A stretch of 64,000 bases of DNA from assembly GCA_046329515.1 (NCBI GenBank), contig JAXLUM010000003.1, positions 310,001-374,000 of the forward strand. Reading direction: 5' to 3'. Shown here piece by piece: positions 24,790 through 34,554 of the stretch (positions within the stretch are counted from its first letter, which is position 1; each line of letters begins with the position of its first letter). The position numbers and the translations under genes are program-made. Below the pieces are notes generated by a model. It was not told the DNA's origin and ran no database searches. It saw only the letters and a program-made list of their open reading frames with translations. This DNA comes from Bog-950 sp046329515. GTDB lineage: Bacteria; Bacteroidota; Bacteroidia; Chitinophagales; LD1.

Positions 24790-25074
24790 ATGGCCGGAAA
24801 AAAAAGGAAAACAGCGAAGAAAACCAGGAGTAGAAACCCGAAAGGGTTGACAAAAGCCGGTAACAGTGTTCAGGTACTTACCATGCTAAGTAACAGAGAG
24901 CAACAAACGTTGGCGCTGATAGCTGATGGTTTGGCTACCAAACACATTGCAGAACAATTGAATATTAGTGTAGATACGGTTGAAACGCACCGGAAGAATC
25001 TTTTGCGAAAGCTGAATGCCGTTAACATGGCAGAGGCGGTAGCCAGGGCCTTCCGCAATAAGCTACTGCAATAA
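24790..25074 (+). CDS. Small LuxR-type DNA-binding protein
   Basis: A 94-residue protein made of a Lys/Arg-rich N-terminal tail (GKKRKTAKKTRSRNPKG) and one LuxR/GerE helix-turn-helix (LSNREQQTLALIADGLATK, then HIAEQLNISVDTVETHRKNL and LLRKLNAVNMAEAV). There is no receiver or ligand-binding domain, so it is an orphan effector domain whose regulation is not visible. A TTG at 24775 would add five residues; the ATG at 24790 is preferred. It is followed within 6 bases by a 30-codon frame for a membrane microprotein. Located just before the 8.8-kb adhesin gene, it could regulate it, which is a guess. Confidence 0.85.
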   Translation: MAGKKRKTAKKTRSRNPKGLTKAGNSVQVLTMLSNREQQTLALIADGLATKHIAEQLNISVDTVETHRKNLLRKLNAVNMAEAVARAFRNKLLQ

Positions 25075-25080
25075 AAGGCT

Positions 25081-25173
25081 ATGTACTGGATAGGAATGGT
25101 AACAGCCTTGCTGTTGGGTTTTGGTGCGGTAATATGGTGGGTGATGAAAAGCGATGATGCATCGGAGAAATGA
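25081..25173 (+). CDS. 30-residue single-pass membrane microprotein (candidate)
   Basis: An ATG at 25081 opens a 30-codon frame ending TGA at 25173. It reads MYWIGMVTALLLGFGAVIWW followed by VMKSDDASEK: one transmembrane helix and a short charged tail, the common shape of real bacterial microproteins. The start is 6 bases after the LuxR-type gene stop, with AAAAGG just ahead as a possible ribosome site. It could be a real small membrane protein or a chance frame; no family known. Confidence 0.45.
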   Translation: MYWIGMVTALLLGFGAVIWWVMKSDDASEK

Positions 25174-25230
25174 TTGCTCCGGTGTATTTAATAAAGGATA
25201 TTTTATACTAATACAATTTAATACACACTA

Positions 25231-28200
25231 ATGAAGAAGCAACTACCCGTGCTTGTAAGTTTCGTATTTACGTTACTTACGTTTCAATTAAATGCCCAAT
25301 TAGTTAGCGGCAACGCCTTTTTACAAGGCAATTATGTAGAAGTGGGCATAGGCCCTTGCGGTAACTTTGCCAGCACGGTAAATGCACCTGCAGGTTACCA
25401 TGCCCGCGGCGGGCCAGGTACACAACTTGGCTTTGTGGCGGACCCTGCACAAGACGGATGGAGCACAGGAACCCCTAATTACATTGGCGATTATTTTTTG
25501 CCCGGAAGCCCCGAAGAGGGCTGGGGGTTGACAGTTAATGGCACGAGCTATAATAACAACCAGATATGTGGCACTAGTCAAATTCCGGGCTCTATCATTA
25601 ATTATTCCAATTCATCGGGCCAGGTATCTGCTACCTGGCAGGGTGGTGTTGCCGGGCTTAACATTAATGCCCGCACCTATATGCCTACCAATGCACTGTA
25701 TTTTATTACAGAAGTTACTGTAACCAATACATCGGCGGCTACCATTAATAATGTTTACTACATGCGTAATGTGGACCCTGATATGGAGCAACCACTTACC
25801 ACTAATTTCGCAACAAACAATGCCATCGTATATCAAAACCCTGATGTATGTAACAGAGCATTGGTTTCGGCTACGGGGCAAACTTATAATTCTTACCTGG
25901 GCCTTGGCTCCATAGATAGCCGGGCCAAAGTTACTTACGGCGGCTTTGGTAACCGCAGTGCCCTTGATATCTGGAATGGCACGGGACTTTCGCAATCCGG
26001 TAGCTTATCAGGTGATATAGCCATATCTATTTCATTTAACCTTGGTAATTTGGCGCCTAACCAAAGTACTACCTTTGCTTATGCCTATATATTAAGCTCT
26101 TCGCAACTTACACAGGCATTAGCTGCCACTAATATTAATTTTAGTGTTAATGGCGTAAGTTATACCACAGGTAACACGGCAAATATTTGTTCAGGCTCAC
26201 CTATTCCAATTAATCTTACTAATACGGGCACCTACACCTCATGGTCATGGTCGCCTGCTACAGGTTTAAATACCACCAGCGGCACCTCAGTAATTGCCAC
26301 TGCGGCAAGCCCCATAGTTTATACCGCTACCGGCACAGGGCCTTGCGGCACGGTTAATGTTACTATAAATCTTAACCCTGTAATTACCCCTGTGCCCGGT
26401 AATGCAGGTGCAATTACGGGCCCTGTAACACTTGGCCCGAACCAAACGGGTGTAACTTTTTCTATATCTCCTGTTGCCAATGCTACATCTTATAACTGGA
26501 CGTTGCCGCCCGGCGCTATTGTTACATCAGGTTCTTCCACATCTAATTCTATTACCATTACTACTTCGGGCACTTCCTGGTGCGGTAACGTAAGTGTGCA
26601 ACCGGTAAACGTTTGCGGAACAGGGGCTTCATCATCTTTAGCAGTGTGTATAGCGGGTATAACCACAGGTTCGGTTACTTCACCTCTTTGCACGGGTAGT
26701 GTAATTACTGTTCCGTTCACCGTAGCAGGCACATTTAATGCGGGCAATATTTTTACTGCACAATTAAGCGATGCTTCGGGCAGTTTTGCATCGCCTGTCT
26801 CCATAGGTACGCTTAGCGGCACAAGTAGCGGCTCAATAAGTGCTACTGTACCAAGTGTAGTTTCGGGTACAGGGTACCGTATACGGGTAGTGGGCAGTAA
26901 TCCTTCAACAATTGGTAGTAATAACGGAGCAAACATTTCAATTACCCAATTAGGTGCAAGCAGTGCGGCTAGCACCGGCGGCTTAAGCGTTTGTGCCGGC
27001 CAAACCAATGTTTATGGTGTTACAGCTGCAGCAAATGCTACATCATATGCATGGGCGTTAACCCCAGTGGCAGCAGGCACAGTTACCTCCAGTGCGCGCA
27101 CAGCAACAGTGCAATGGAGTTCTTCTTACAGCGGCGCTGCCACTTTAAGCTGCACACCTGCCAACTCCTGTGGTAATGGCACGCCTGTTAACTTTAACGT
27201 TACAGTAAACAGCACTCATGGTGTTGCTATTGCTACTTACCCTTACCAGGGAACGGCAAACGGTAAACATTATTACTTAAGTAATGGCACCAGCACCTGG
27301 GCTACGGCTAAAACCAATGCCGAAAGCCAATGCACAAACCTTGTGGCTATAAGCAGCGCAACGGAGCAAACCTATGTTCAAAATATTTTAAACAGCGCCG
27401 TACGTTGGCAGGGTTTAACTGATGAAATTACCGAAGGTACATTTGTAAATGTAAATGCTGAACCCACTACGTATACTAATTGGAATGCGGGCCAGCCGGA
27501 CAACGCAGGTACCGGTGAAGATTATGCTGAAATACAAACCACGGGCTTATGGAATGACGGCCCCGGCACAGGACCTTACCGCGCCATAATGGAGCGTACA
27601 GATAATGAAAGCCTGGCCTATGTTTCTGTTTCTGATTCTGCTGTATGTGCAGGTGCAACTTTTACTGCTACCTTCAGCAATACCGGGGTTTATGATATTG
27701 GTAACGTATTTAAAGTGGAGTTTTCTGATGCCTCAGCATCTTTTGCAGCAGCAGTTACTATAGGAAGCGCAACGGCCAGTTCCGTGGGGATTATTACATG
27801 CACTGTTCCGGCAGGCACTACTAACGGCACCGGATATCAGATACGATTGATATCCTCATCGCCTATTGATACCTTATTGGTTCCCGTAAACTTTCTAGTG
27901 GGGCCAACTTCACCTTCTTTCTCTTTTTCAGGTAGCCCATTCATCCGTTGCCAGGATGCCGGCACTTCAAGCTATAGTGTTCCGGTTAACCCTGATGCGT
28001 TAACCTATAACTGGAGTATAACGCCATCATCAGCAGGTACACTTAATTCAGTTAACAACACCGTTACTGTAACATGGTCTTCTGCTTTTGGGGGTAATGC
28101 CACATTGGGCTATACCATTTCCACCGCTTGCACAACCAGTACATCGGCATCGGCAGTGGTAGCAGTAATACCATGGCAGCCTTCTTCAGTATTTACTGAA

Positions 28201-31200
28201 ACCGTTGGTACAGTATCTGCTTCAACTACTGTAGCCGCTTATGAAACCGCTAATGGTTTTGATAACGATGGTTATTTAATGAGTGCAAGCGCTACAACCG
28301 TAGTGGTAAATAATACGAGCCCCTCAACGGGATACACAGGAGCCAGCGGCGGGGCGAATATTCAAATTCCTTCGCCTCCGCTATTAAGTTCAGGCCGTAC
28401 ATTTACCATTGAAGGAATTAATACTACAGGTTTGAACAATTTGGTATTGCGGTATGGCGTGTTGTATTCATCCATTATCGGGTCATACAGCATATCGTAT
28501 AGTACAGATGGTACAACCTTTACCGCGCTTCCGCATTCCTATACACCTTCTTCCTCTAACTGGCAGGAAGGAGTAGTGGCCTCAGGCATTCCGCAAGCCG
28601 CAAATTTGCGCATCCGCTTTACCGGAGCCAGCTTGGTAGGCGGTAGTACATTTATTGATGATATTCGTTTAACGTATAATAATAACGCCGCACCTGTTAT
28701 AGTTGCGCTGGGGCCAACAGAATTATGTCCGGGCAACAGTGTAACACTTACACAAGGTATAGTTTGGCCGGGACATTTGTGGAGCAATGGAGCTACCACA
28801 CCTTCAATTTCACCTAGCACTGCCGGTATTTATAATATGAAAGCGATAGATTCCTATGGCTGTCAATCTCCGGTTTCTAACAATATTACCGTTACCGGCG
28901 ATATAACTCCACCTACAGTTAGCTGTAAGCCTGCTACGGTTTATGTAGATGCTACCGGCAATGCCAGTATTACAGTAAATGATGTATTAAATAACGTAAC
29001 GGGCCATTTAGATTCTGTTGTATTTAATTCTACAGGCTCAGCGCAAACCTTTACGGTACCTGCGGGTATAACCACTGTAACAATAAAGGCATGGGGTGCC
29101 CAGGGCGGCGATGGGCAAATAAGTGGAAATATCGGAGTAGGTGGTAAAGGCGGATATGCTACTGGCAACCTTGCTGTTACACCGGGCCAAACATTAAACG
29201 TTTATGTAGGTGGCAGAGGCACGCCGAGCACCAATTCCACCATTTGTTGCGGTGGTTTTAATGGCGGGGGGAATGCTTATGGGGTAAGTTCTACCAATGC
29301 GCGTGGAGGAGGAGGAGGAGCCTCGGATGTAAGGGTTGGCGGCACAGCGCTGGCAAACCGTGTGCTGGTTGCCGGCGGAGGAGGAGGAGGTTGCTGGTTA
29401 GGCCCAAGTGGAATAGGCACAGGCGGCGGCGGCGGCGGTTTAACCGGCATTGCAGGCAACGCTAATGATTTAGATGGTGGTGGCGGCACGCAAATTGCAG
29501 GCGGCGCCAATGGTTGCCTAACCTGTTGTGGAGGTAGCACTGCCTTAGTCGGCTCACTTGGACAGGGTGGCGGTGTTGCACCCGGCTGTACTAATACGTT
29601 AGCCGGCGGCGGTGGTGGCTACTATGGCGGTGGTGCCGGCAATAATGCCGGTGGTGGTTCTTCTTATATTGGCGGCGTTACCGCCGGAAGCACTACCTCA
29701 GGAGTAAACACAGGTTTTGGTAAAGTTGTGGTGTATTGGACCACGCCATCAACACCTGCTACATCTGATAACTGCGCCGTAACTTCGGTTACTGCCAGCA
29801 AAACTACTTTTAACTGTACCAACTTAGGCAATAATAACGTTACGGTAACAGCTTCTGATGCAAGCGCCAATTCGGCTACATGTAATGCAGTAGTAACCGT
29901 TGTTGATACCGTGCGCGCTGTGGCCCTTTGCCAAAATGTAACCTTACCGCTTGATACACTTTGCAATGCCACTTTAACCGTGGCGCAGGTAAATAACGGA
30001 AGCGCTGACAATTGCAGTATAGCCTCAATGGTATTAAGTAAAACCAGTTTTAATGCTACTAATCTTGGAGCTAACAACGTATTGCTAACTGTAACCGACG
30101 GCAGCGGCAACATAAACGGATGTTTCAGCACCGTAACTGTAGTTAAACCTGCTGTAACGCCTACCGTTACTATTAGCGCTACTCCAGGCGGCCCTGTATG
30201 CACGGGCACCTCTATTGCGTTTGGCGCTAACATAACTTATGGCGGTAATGCACCAACGTATAGTTGGAAGAAAAACGGAGTACAAGTAGCTACAACGCCA
30301 ACGTATAGCAGTTCAACTTTGGTTAACGGCGATCAGATACGCTGTGATATTACTTCTTCAATTGGTTGCTTAAACACAAACACCGCCAGCAGTAATACTA
30401 TAACGGTGGCTATTGTTTCAACTGCTTCATGGTATTTAGATGCTGATGCTGACGGACATTATTTGGGTACTGCAATTTCATCGTGCACCAGCCCTGGAGC
30501 GGGCTATACCACTACTGTAATTGCTGCGGGTGATTGCAACGATAACGACAACACTGTTTGGCAAAGCAGCAGCCTATATATAGATGCCGATAACGATGGC
30601 TACGATAATGGCACTGCCGTAGTTTGCTACGGGGCCAGTGTGCCTTCAGGTTATAAGGCAAGCACACTGGGCAGCGATTGTAACGATAACGACGCAACAA
30701 AACATGCCAACTTTAATTTCTATGCAGATGCAGATGGTGATGGCTTTGGCGCCGGGGTTTCAGTAGCAGTATGCGCCGTAAATGCTTCTACACCGCCAAC
30801 GGGTTATTCCTTAACCAATACAGACTGTGCTCCATTGGACAATACCAAATGGCAAAGCGCAACACTATATATTGATGCTGATGCTGACGGTTACACCAAT
30901 GGCACTTCAGTAGTTTGTTACGGCGCAAGTATCCCATCGGGTTATACGGCAGCCAGCTTTGGTGCCGACTGTAACGATAATGATGCGGCAGTACACCAGG
31001 TGGTTACCTGGTATTTAGATACTGACGGTGACGGCCATTACTTAAGCACGGTTAATGCTTGTAACAGTCCCGGCGCTTCGTACACTTTAAGTGCTACGGC
31101 CTTGGGTGATTGTGATGATAACGACAATACCGTATGGCAAAGCGCATTAGTGTATGCTGATAATGATGGCGACGGCTATGGCGCAGGCTCTTCCTCTACT

Positions 31201-34044
31201 CTTTGTTTTGGTAATGCGCCTCCATCGCCATACGTATTAATAAACGGCGATTGTGATGACAATAACAGCGGTGTTAATCCGGGTGCGCTTGAAATTAACG
31301 GCAACAATATTGATGATAACTGCGATGGAAACATTGATGAAGGATTCCCGCAGTTAATAGTAACCGGTAATGGAATTGTTATTGGAAACCACTCTACCAC
31401 AACCAGTGCAGCTAACCTTACTTTTTATGGTAACGTATCTACCGGTTCAACGGTAACTCATAATTTCCGCATTATTAACTCGGGCATAAATAATACAACC
31501 GGTATAAACATTGGTTTCGCTTCCTTGTATGTAAATAATGAGTTTACTATAAGTATAATGCCATCTCCGGGTTTAGGCCCATATGATACTACTGAAGTGC
31601 AGATTACTTTCCACCCACTTACAGCCGGATTAAAAGAGGACAGCTTCTTTTTACAAACCAATTATGGCGACTTTGTATTTAGAATAGAGGGCAATTCAAT
31701 ACTTACCGGCCCTAACACATGGTTAGGTAATACCGATGATTGGGCAACCGCAAGTAACTGGAGTTACAATGTAGTTCCTTCCGCTTGTGGCGATAATGTG
31801 TTGATACCAAACCTTACTATTGACCCTGTAGTGCATGTAGCTACCAGCGTAGGTAATATTACCTTACAGGATGGCGCTACCTTAACTTTAGACCAAAGCC
31901 TGAATGTATGTGGTAATGTAACAGGTGGCACAAGTACGGTAGCGCAGGTAATAGGTATTAATGAACTGGTATTGGGAGGTGCAAGTCCACAAACTGTTAG
32001 CGGAAAGCTTGAGATAAACACCCTGCGCTTAATGAACCCAACAGGGGCTAACATCTTAGCTTCTGCACGTATTGATATCTTCAACGAAGTAGACTTGCAA
32101 CTGGGTAACTTAAACATTGCCCCATCAGCTATACTTCGCTTCCGCAGTACCAGCTCTAACCAAATTGCCATATTGGATGACTTCAGCAGCGGTTATACAG
32201 GTACTATAAGCGGCAACATAACGGCCCAACGCGCTTATGATGCGGCAGCTTACCAGGATGCCCACTACTTCGGTAGCCCTGTAACAGGCACCACCGCCGC
32301 TAATTTTGGTTCAGCCAACGGCAGCAGTGGTTTTGTAACCGCTACCGGTAATTGCGACGAAACTGCATTGGCTTCGGGCTCGCTATACGGCAACGTTTAT
32401 AGTTACGACGAAAGCAATGGTGCAAGCTGTAATGTAGGCGGCTGGAAAGTAGAAGCGGCAAGCAATTCTATTGTACCGGGCAAAGGTTATTCTGTACGTA
32501 AAGTAGGTGCAGGTATACTAAATGTTACCGGTGCACCAAACCTTAATTCAAGCTATACCCAAAGCGGAACTAACGGTGGCTGGGCTAATGTAAGCTTACA
32601 GGGAAGGCCAACCTTAGCGGGTTGGACGATGGTAAGCAACCCTTACCTTGCTACATTGGACTTAAATGCAGCACCGGTTCCTGCCGGTTACGATGCGCAA
32701 TACGCTGTATGGAATGCAACCGGTCCTTTTGCGGGAACTTACACCAGCGAAACGGTAATAGCTCCGTTTCAGGCATTCTTTGTAAGAAGAAGCAATGCGG
32801 GCGGACCTATGCCATTTACTATTAATGGCAACAACCGCAGCAAGAACCCTCAACAGTTCCAGGCATTAAACAACAGCGAAACCATGACCCTGAATGTAAC
32901 TAATACAGCAAATGGATTAAAGGATAAAACAACGGTAGGCTTTAGCGCAGATGCTACCACCCAGTTTGACAGCCAGTTAGACGGCGTAAAACTGAGCGGT
33001 GCTTTAACGCGTCATACACTTTACAGCTACAACAATGACCCGCTTCAGTGGTATTCAAAGAACATGAACACCAGCATAGCACAAACCAGCACCGTAAATG
33101 TTGGCTTTGAGCCGGGCGTAAACGGCAACTACAGCATGAACTTTGACGGCTTACAAAGCTTTGACCCTACCAGCTACATTACTTTAGAGGATAAGAAACT
33201 AAATATCTTCCATGATGTAAGAAGTGGCGATTACAGCTTTACAGCAAGCACCACTGACAACTGGAACCGCTTTGTATTGCACTTTACGCCTAAGGCAGAA
33301 ATAAAGACTGTGCCATCAAGTTGCGAAGCTTACGGACAGCTAACGGTTGAACAACCGGGGTCGGCTAATTGGAACTACACTATTCAGGACTTACTAGGGA
33401 CAAACATCGGCACGGGCATACTAAATAATAATAGCCCATTATCCTTAAGTGTGCCGGCCGGTGTTTACACTATAACCCTGGTAGATGCCAATAACTATAC
33501 TGTGGTTAAGAACGTGCAGGTAACAGGTGTGCAACCTATTGTTGCTGCCATGCAGCTTTCTGCAACAACAGTGGAGGCTGGCCAACCAATTACCTTTACT
33601 GATGCCAGCAATGGCGCTGCAAACGTGTTGTGGAACTTTGGTGATAACAGCAGCAGCACATTACAGGTAGACGTGCACGCTTATAGCGAAGGCATTTATA
33701 CCGTTAGCTTAACTGTTATCAATGCCGATGGTTGCAGCAGCACTACCCAACAAACAATAACTGTAAATGCCAAAGAGGCTACCGGCATAAGTAACAGCGG
33801 CCTTGATTTGGTAAAGGTATGGAGTAACGGCGGCAGCATTTATGCAGATTTCAGTAAGATGAAGCAGCCTAAGGCCACCATATACGTTTACAACCTGTTG
33901 GGTCAGCAGTTGTTTACCGACCACGTTGAAAGCGCAGGATTATATACGCATCAGTTTAAAAACCTTGATGTTACCGATGTGCTGATTAGCATTGTTACTA
34001 AAGAAGGTGTAAGCACGCGCAAGCTGTTTATTGCCAACCAATAA
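25231..34044 (+). CDS. Giant multidomain T9SS-secreted adhesin with C-type lectin, Gly-rich and MopE-like repeats
   Basis: A 2937-residue extracellular protein. In order: signal peptide (to about 22, QLNAQ); an N-terminal beta domain (to about 300); Ig/PKD-like modules with repeated Cys (SPLCTGSVITVPFTVAGTF type); a C-type lectin-like domain about 663-790 (HYYLSNGTSTWATAK ... WNAGQPDN ... LWNDGPG); a glycine-rich ALK-type domain about 1260-1503 (GGFNGGGNAYG, GGGGGASDVRVGG); HYR-like modules; six or so MopE-type DADGDG repeats about 1730-2040; a choice-of-anchor/ASPM-like domain about 2047-2160; a beta-helix-like region; a PKD domain about 2775-2846 (LWNFGDNSSS); and a T9SS tail to the end (ATIYVYNLLGQQLF ... 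RKLFIANQ). Likely a surface adhesin or matrix component; ligand unknown. Confidence 0.9.
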   Translation: MKKQLPVLVSFVFTLLTFQLNAQLVSGNAFLQGNYVEVGIGPCGNFASTVNAPAGYHARGGPGTQLGFVADPAQDGWSTGTPNYIGDYFLPGSPEEGWGLTVNGTSYNNNQICGTSQIPGSIINYSNSSGQVSATWQGGVAGLNINARTYMPTNALYFITEVTVTNTSAATINNVYYMRNVDPDMEQPLTTNFATNNAIVYQNPDVCNRALVSATGQTYNSYLGLGSIDSRAKVTYGGFGNRSALDIWNGTGLSQSGSLSGDIAISISFNLGNLAPNQSTTFAYAYILSSSQLTQALAATNINFSVNGVSYTTGNTANICSGSPIPINLTNTGTYTSWSWSPATGLNTTSGTSVIATAASPIVYTATGTGPCGTVNVTINLNPVITPVPGNAGAITGPVTLGPNQTGVTFSISPVANATSYNWTLPPGAIVTSGSSTSNSITITTSGTSWCGNVSVQPVNVCGTGASSSLAVCIAGITTGSVTSPLCTGSVITVPFTVAGTFNAGNIFTAQLSDASGSFASPVSIGTLSGTSSGSISATVPSVVSGTGYRIRVVGSNPSTIGSNNGANISITQLGASSAASTGGLSVCAGQTNVYGVTAAANATSYAWALTPVAAGTVTSSARTATVQWSSSYSGAATLSCTPANSCGNGTPVNFNVTVNSTHGVAIATYPYQGTANGKHYYLSNGTSTWATAKTNAESQCTNLVAISSATEQTYVQNILNSAVRWQGLTDEITEGTFVNVNAEPTTYTNWNAGQPDNAGTGEDYAEIQTTGLWNDGPGTGPYRAIMERTDNESLAYVSVSDSAVCAGATFTATFSNTGVYDIGNVFKVEFSDASASFAAAVTIGSATASSVGIITCTVPAGTTNGTGYQIRLISSSPIDTLLVPVNFLVGPTSPSFSFSGSPFIRCQDAGTSSYSVPVNPDALTYNWSITPSSAGTLNSVNNTVTVTWSSAFGGNATLGYTISTACTTSTSASAVVAVIPWQPSSVFTETVGTVSASTTVAAYETANGFDNDGYLMSASATTVVVNNTSPSTGYTGASGGANIQIPSPPLLSSGRTFTIEGINTTGLNNLVLRYGVLYSSIIGSYSISYSTDGTTFTALPHSYTPSSSNWQEGVVASGIPQAANLRIRFTGASLVGGSTFIDDIRLTYNNNAAPVIVALGPTELCPGNSVTLTQGIVWPGHLWSNGATTPSISPSTAGIYNMKAIDSYGCQSPVSNNITVTGDITPPTVSCKPATVYVDATGNASITVNDVLNNVTGHLDSVVFNSTGSAQTFTVPAGITTVTIKAWGAQGGDGQISGNIGVGGKGGYATGNLAVTPGQTLNVYVGGRGTPSTNSTICCGGFNGGGNAYGVSSTNARGGGGGASDVRVGGTALANRVLVAGGGGGGCWLGPSGIGTGGGGGGLTGIAGNANDLDGGGGTQIAGGANGCLTCCGGSTALVGSLGQGGGVAPGCTNTLAGGGGGYYGGGAGNNAGGGSSYIGGVTAGSTTSGVNTGFGKVVVYWTTPSTPATSDNCAVTSVTASKTTFNCTNLGNNNVTVTASDASANSATCNAVVTVVDTVRAVALCQNVTLPLDTLCNATLTVAQVNNGSADNCSIASMVLSKTSFNATNLGANNVLLTVTDGSGNINGCFSTVTVVKPAVTPTVTISATPGGPVCTGTSIAFGANITYGGNAPTYSWKKNGVQVATTPTYSSSTLVNGDQIRCDITSSIGCLNTNTASSNTITVAIVSTASWYLDADADGHYLGTAISSCTSPGAGYTTTVIAAGDCNDNDNTVWQSSSLYIDADNDGYDNGTAVVCYGASVPSGYKASTLGSDCNDNDATKHANFNFYADADGDGFGAGVSVAVCAVNASTPPTGYSLTNTDCAPLDNTKWQSATLYIDADADGYTNGTSVVCYGASIPSGYTAASFGADCNDNDAAVHQVVTWYLDTDGDGHYLSTVNACNSPGASYTLSATALGDCDDNDNTVWQSALVYADNDGDGYGAGSSSTLCFGNAPPSPYVLINGDCDDNNSGVNPGALEINGNNIDDNCDGNIDEGFPQLIVTGNGIVIGNHSTTTSAANLTFYGNVSTGSTVTHNFRIINSGINNTTGINIGFASLYVNNEFTISIMPSPGLGPYDTTEVQITFHPLTAGLKEDSFFLQTNYGDFVFRIEGNSILTGPNTWLGNTDDWATASNWSYNVVPSACGDNVLIPNLTIDPVVHVATSVGNITLQDGATLTLDQSLNVCGNVTGGTSTVAQVIGINELVLGGASPQTVSGKLEINTLRLMNPTGANILASARIDIFNEVDLQLGNLNIAPSAILRFRSTSSNQIAILDDFSSGYTGTISGNITAQRAYDAAAYQDAHYFGSPVTGTTAANFGSANGSSGFVTATGNCDETALASGSLYGNVYSYDESNGASCNVGGWKVEAASNSIVPGKGYSVRKVGAGILNVTGAPNLNSSYTQSGTNGGWANVSLQGRPTLAGWTMVSNPYLATLDLNAAPVPAGYDAQYAVWNATGPFAGTYTSETVIAPFQAFFVRRSNAGGPMPFTINGNNRSKNPQQFQALNNSETMTLNVTNTANGLKDKTTVGFSADATTQFDSQLDGVKLSGALTRHTLYSYNNDPLQWYSKNMNTSIAQTSTVNVGFEPGVNGNYSMNFDGLQSFDPTSYITLEDKKLNIFHDVRSGDYSFTASTTDNWNRFVLHFTPKAEIKTVPSSCEAYGQLTVEQPGSANWNYTIQDLLGTNIGTGILNNNSPLSLSVPAGVYTITLVDANNYTVVKNVQVTGVQPIVAAMQLSATTVEAGQPITFTDASNGAANVLWNFGDNSSSTLQVDVHAYSEGIYTVSLTVINADGCSSTTQQTITVNAKEATGISNSGLDLVKVWSNGGSIYADFSKMKQPKATIYVYNLLGQQLFTDHVESAGLYTHQFKNLDVTDVLISIVTKEGVSTRKLFIANQ
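30420..31345 (+). repeat. MopE-like acidic repeat block inside the giant adhesin
   Basis: Successive copies of the pattern YxDADxDGYxxGxxxxxCY followed by SGYxxxxxDCNDNDxxxxx (about 45-50 residues each, six copies) run through this block, with paired Cys and DxDxDG loops of the calcium-binding type. This is the Pfam 'putative metal-binding motif' named after the Methylococcus surface protein MopE. Confidence 0.8.
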
Positions 34045-34069
34045 TCAGGAACCTGTTTATTTCTATAAC

Positions 34070-34108
34070 AAAGGCCCCCGGTATTCCGGCGGGCCTTTTA
34101 TTTTTTTA
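34070..34108 (+). terminator. Rho-independent terminator of the giant adhesin gene
   Basis: Stem AAAGGCCC/GGGCCTTT (34070-34077 and 34091-34098) with an inner CCGG/CCGG stem and a TATT loop, followed by TTATTTTTTT. Confidence 0.9.
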
Positions 34109-34123
34109 TAGGGTTGAGTGACT

Positions 34124-34157
34124 ACAAAACAAAAAAGCCCTGCTAAGCAGAGCTTTC
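34124..34157 (-). terminator. Rho-independent terminator of rpsT
   Basis: On the minus strand AAGCTCTGC pairs with GCAGGGCTT around a TTA loop (34135-34143 with 34147-34155, one mismatch), followed by TTTTTTGTTTTG. It lies 22 bases after the rpsT stop. Confidence 0.85.
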
Positions 34158-34178
34158 TATATGATTCAGCTGTACTGA

Positions 34179-34433
34179 TTACTTTTTCGCGCCAAAACGC
34201 TTCATAAGGCTGCTCTTTAAGTTGCCTGCCTTATTTTTGTGGATATAACCGCGTTTAGCCAGTTTGTCGATAACAGACAATACTTTAGGCAAAGATTTCT
34301 TTGCTTCAGCTTCTTTCTTTTCAGCACGGATATCGCGGATAGCATTACGCATAGTTTTAGCGTAATAACGGTTGAATAATCTGCGTTTTGCTGCCTGACG
34401 GGCACGTTTTTCGGCTGATTTGTGATTTGCCAT
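34179..34433 (-). CDS. rpsT: 30S ribosomal protein S20
   Basis: An 84-residue basic helical protein that binds 16S rRNA early in 30S assembly. It begins MANHKSAEKRARQAAKRRLF, the standard S20 start, continues with NRYYAKTMRNAIRDIRAEKK and ends KAGNLKSSLMKRFGAKK. The frame is open to 34490, but the ATG at 34433 gives the conserved N-terminus. A near-perfect Bacteroidetes promoter lies 28-58 bases upstream and a terminator follows the stop, so it is transcribed alone. Confidence 0.97.
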   Translation of the reverse strand: MANHKSAEKRARQAAKRRLFNRYYAKTMRNAIRDIRAEKKEAEAKKSLPKVLSVIDKLAKRGYIHKNKAGNLKSSLMKRFGAKK

Positions 34434-34460
34434 TTCTTCTACTATTTTAAAAAAGGACTG

Positions 34461-34491
34461 CAAATATAGCTTTAGTGCGCTTATTTCCAAA
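34461..34491 (-). promoter_or_regulatory. Bacteroidetes-type promoter of rpsT
   Basis: The minus strand carries a -33 box TTTG (34491-34488), a 19-base spacer and a -7 box TATATTTG (34468-34461). Both boxes match the Bacteroidetes sigma-ABfr consensus (TTTG / TAnnTTTG). The start codon of rpsT is 28 bases downstream of the -7 box. Confidence 0.75.
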
Positions 34492-34520
34492 TAGGGTTAT
34501 AGAAATCCGATTTTACCCCT

Positions 34521-34528
34521 TAATTTTG
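34521..34528 (+). promoter_or_regulatory. Probable -7 promoter element of sucA
   Basis: TAATTTTG matches TAnnTTTG exactly, 26 bases before the ATG at 34555, with a GGAAGGAC ribosome-site-like run between. The -33 region is not a clear TTTG. It shares the intergenic space with the divergent rpsT promoter. Confidence 0.5.
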
Positions 34529-34554
34529 CTGTCCCTTTTGGAAGGACTTTTACC

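Noticed and set aside
29277..30233. Minus-strand proline-rich frames inside the giant adhesin
   Set aside because: They are shadows of the glycine-rich and HYR-like codons on the plus strand, with no supporting signals.
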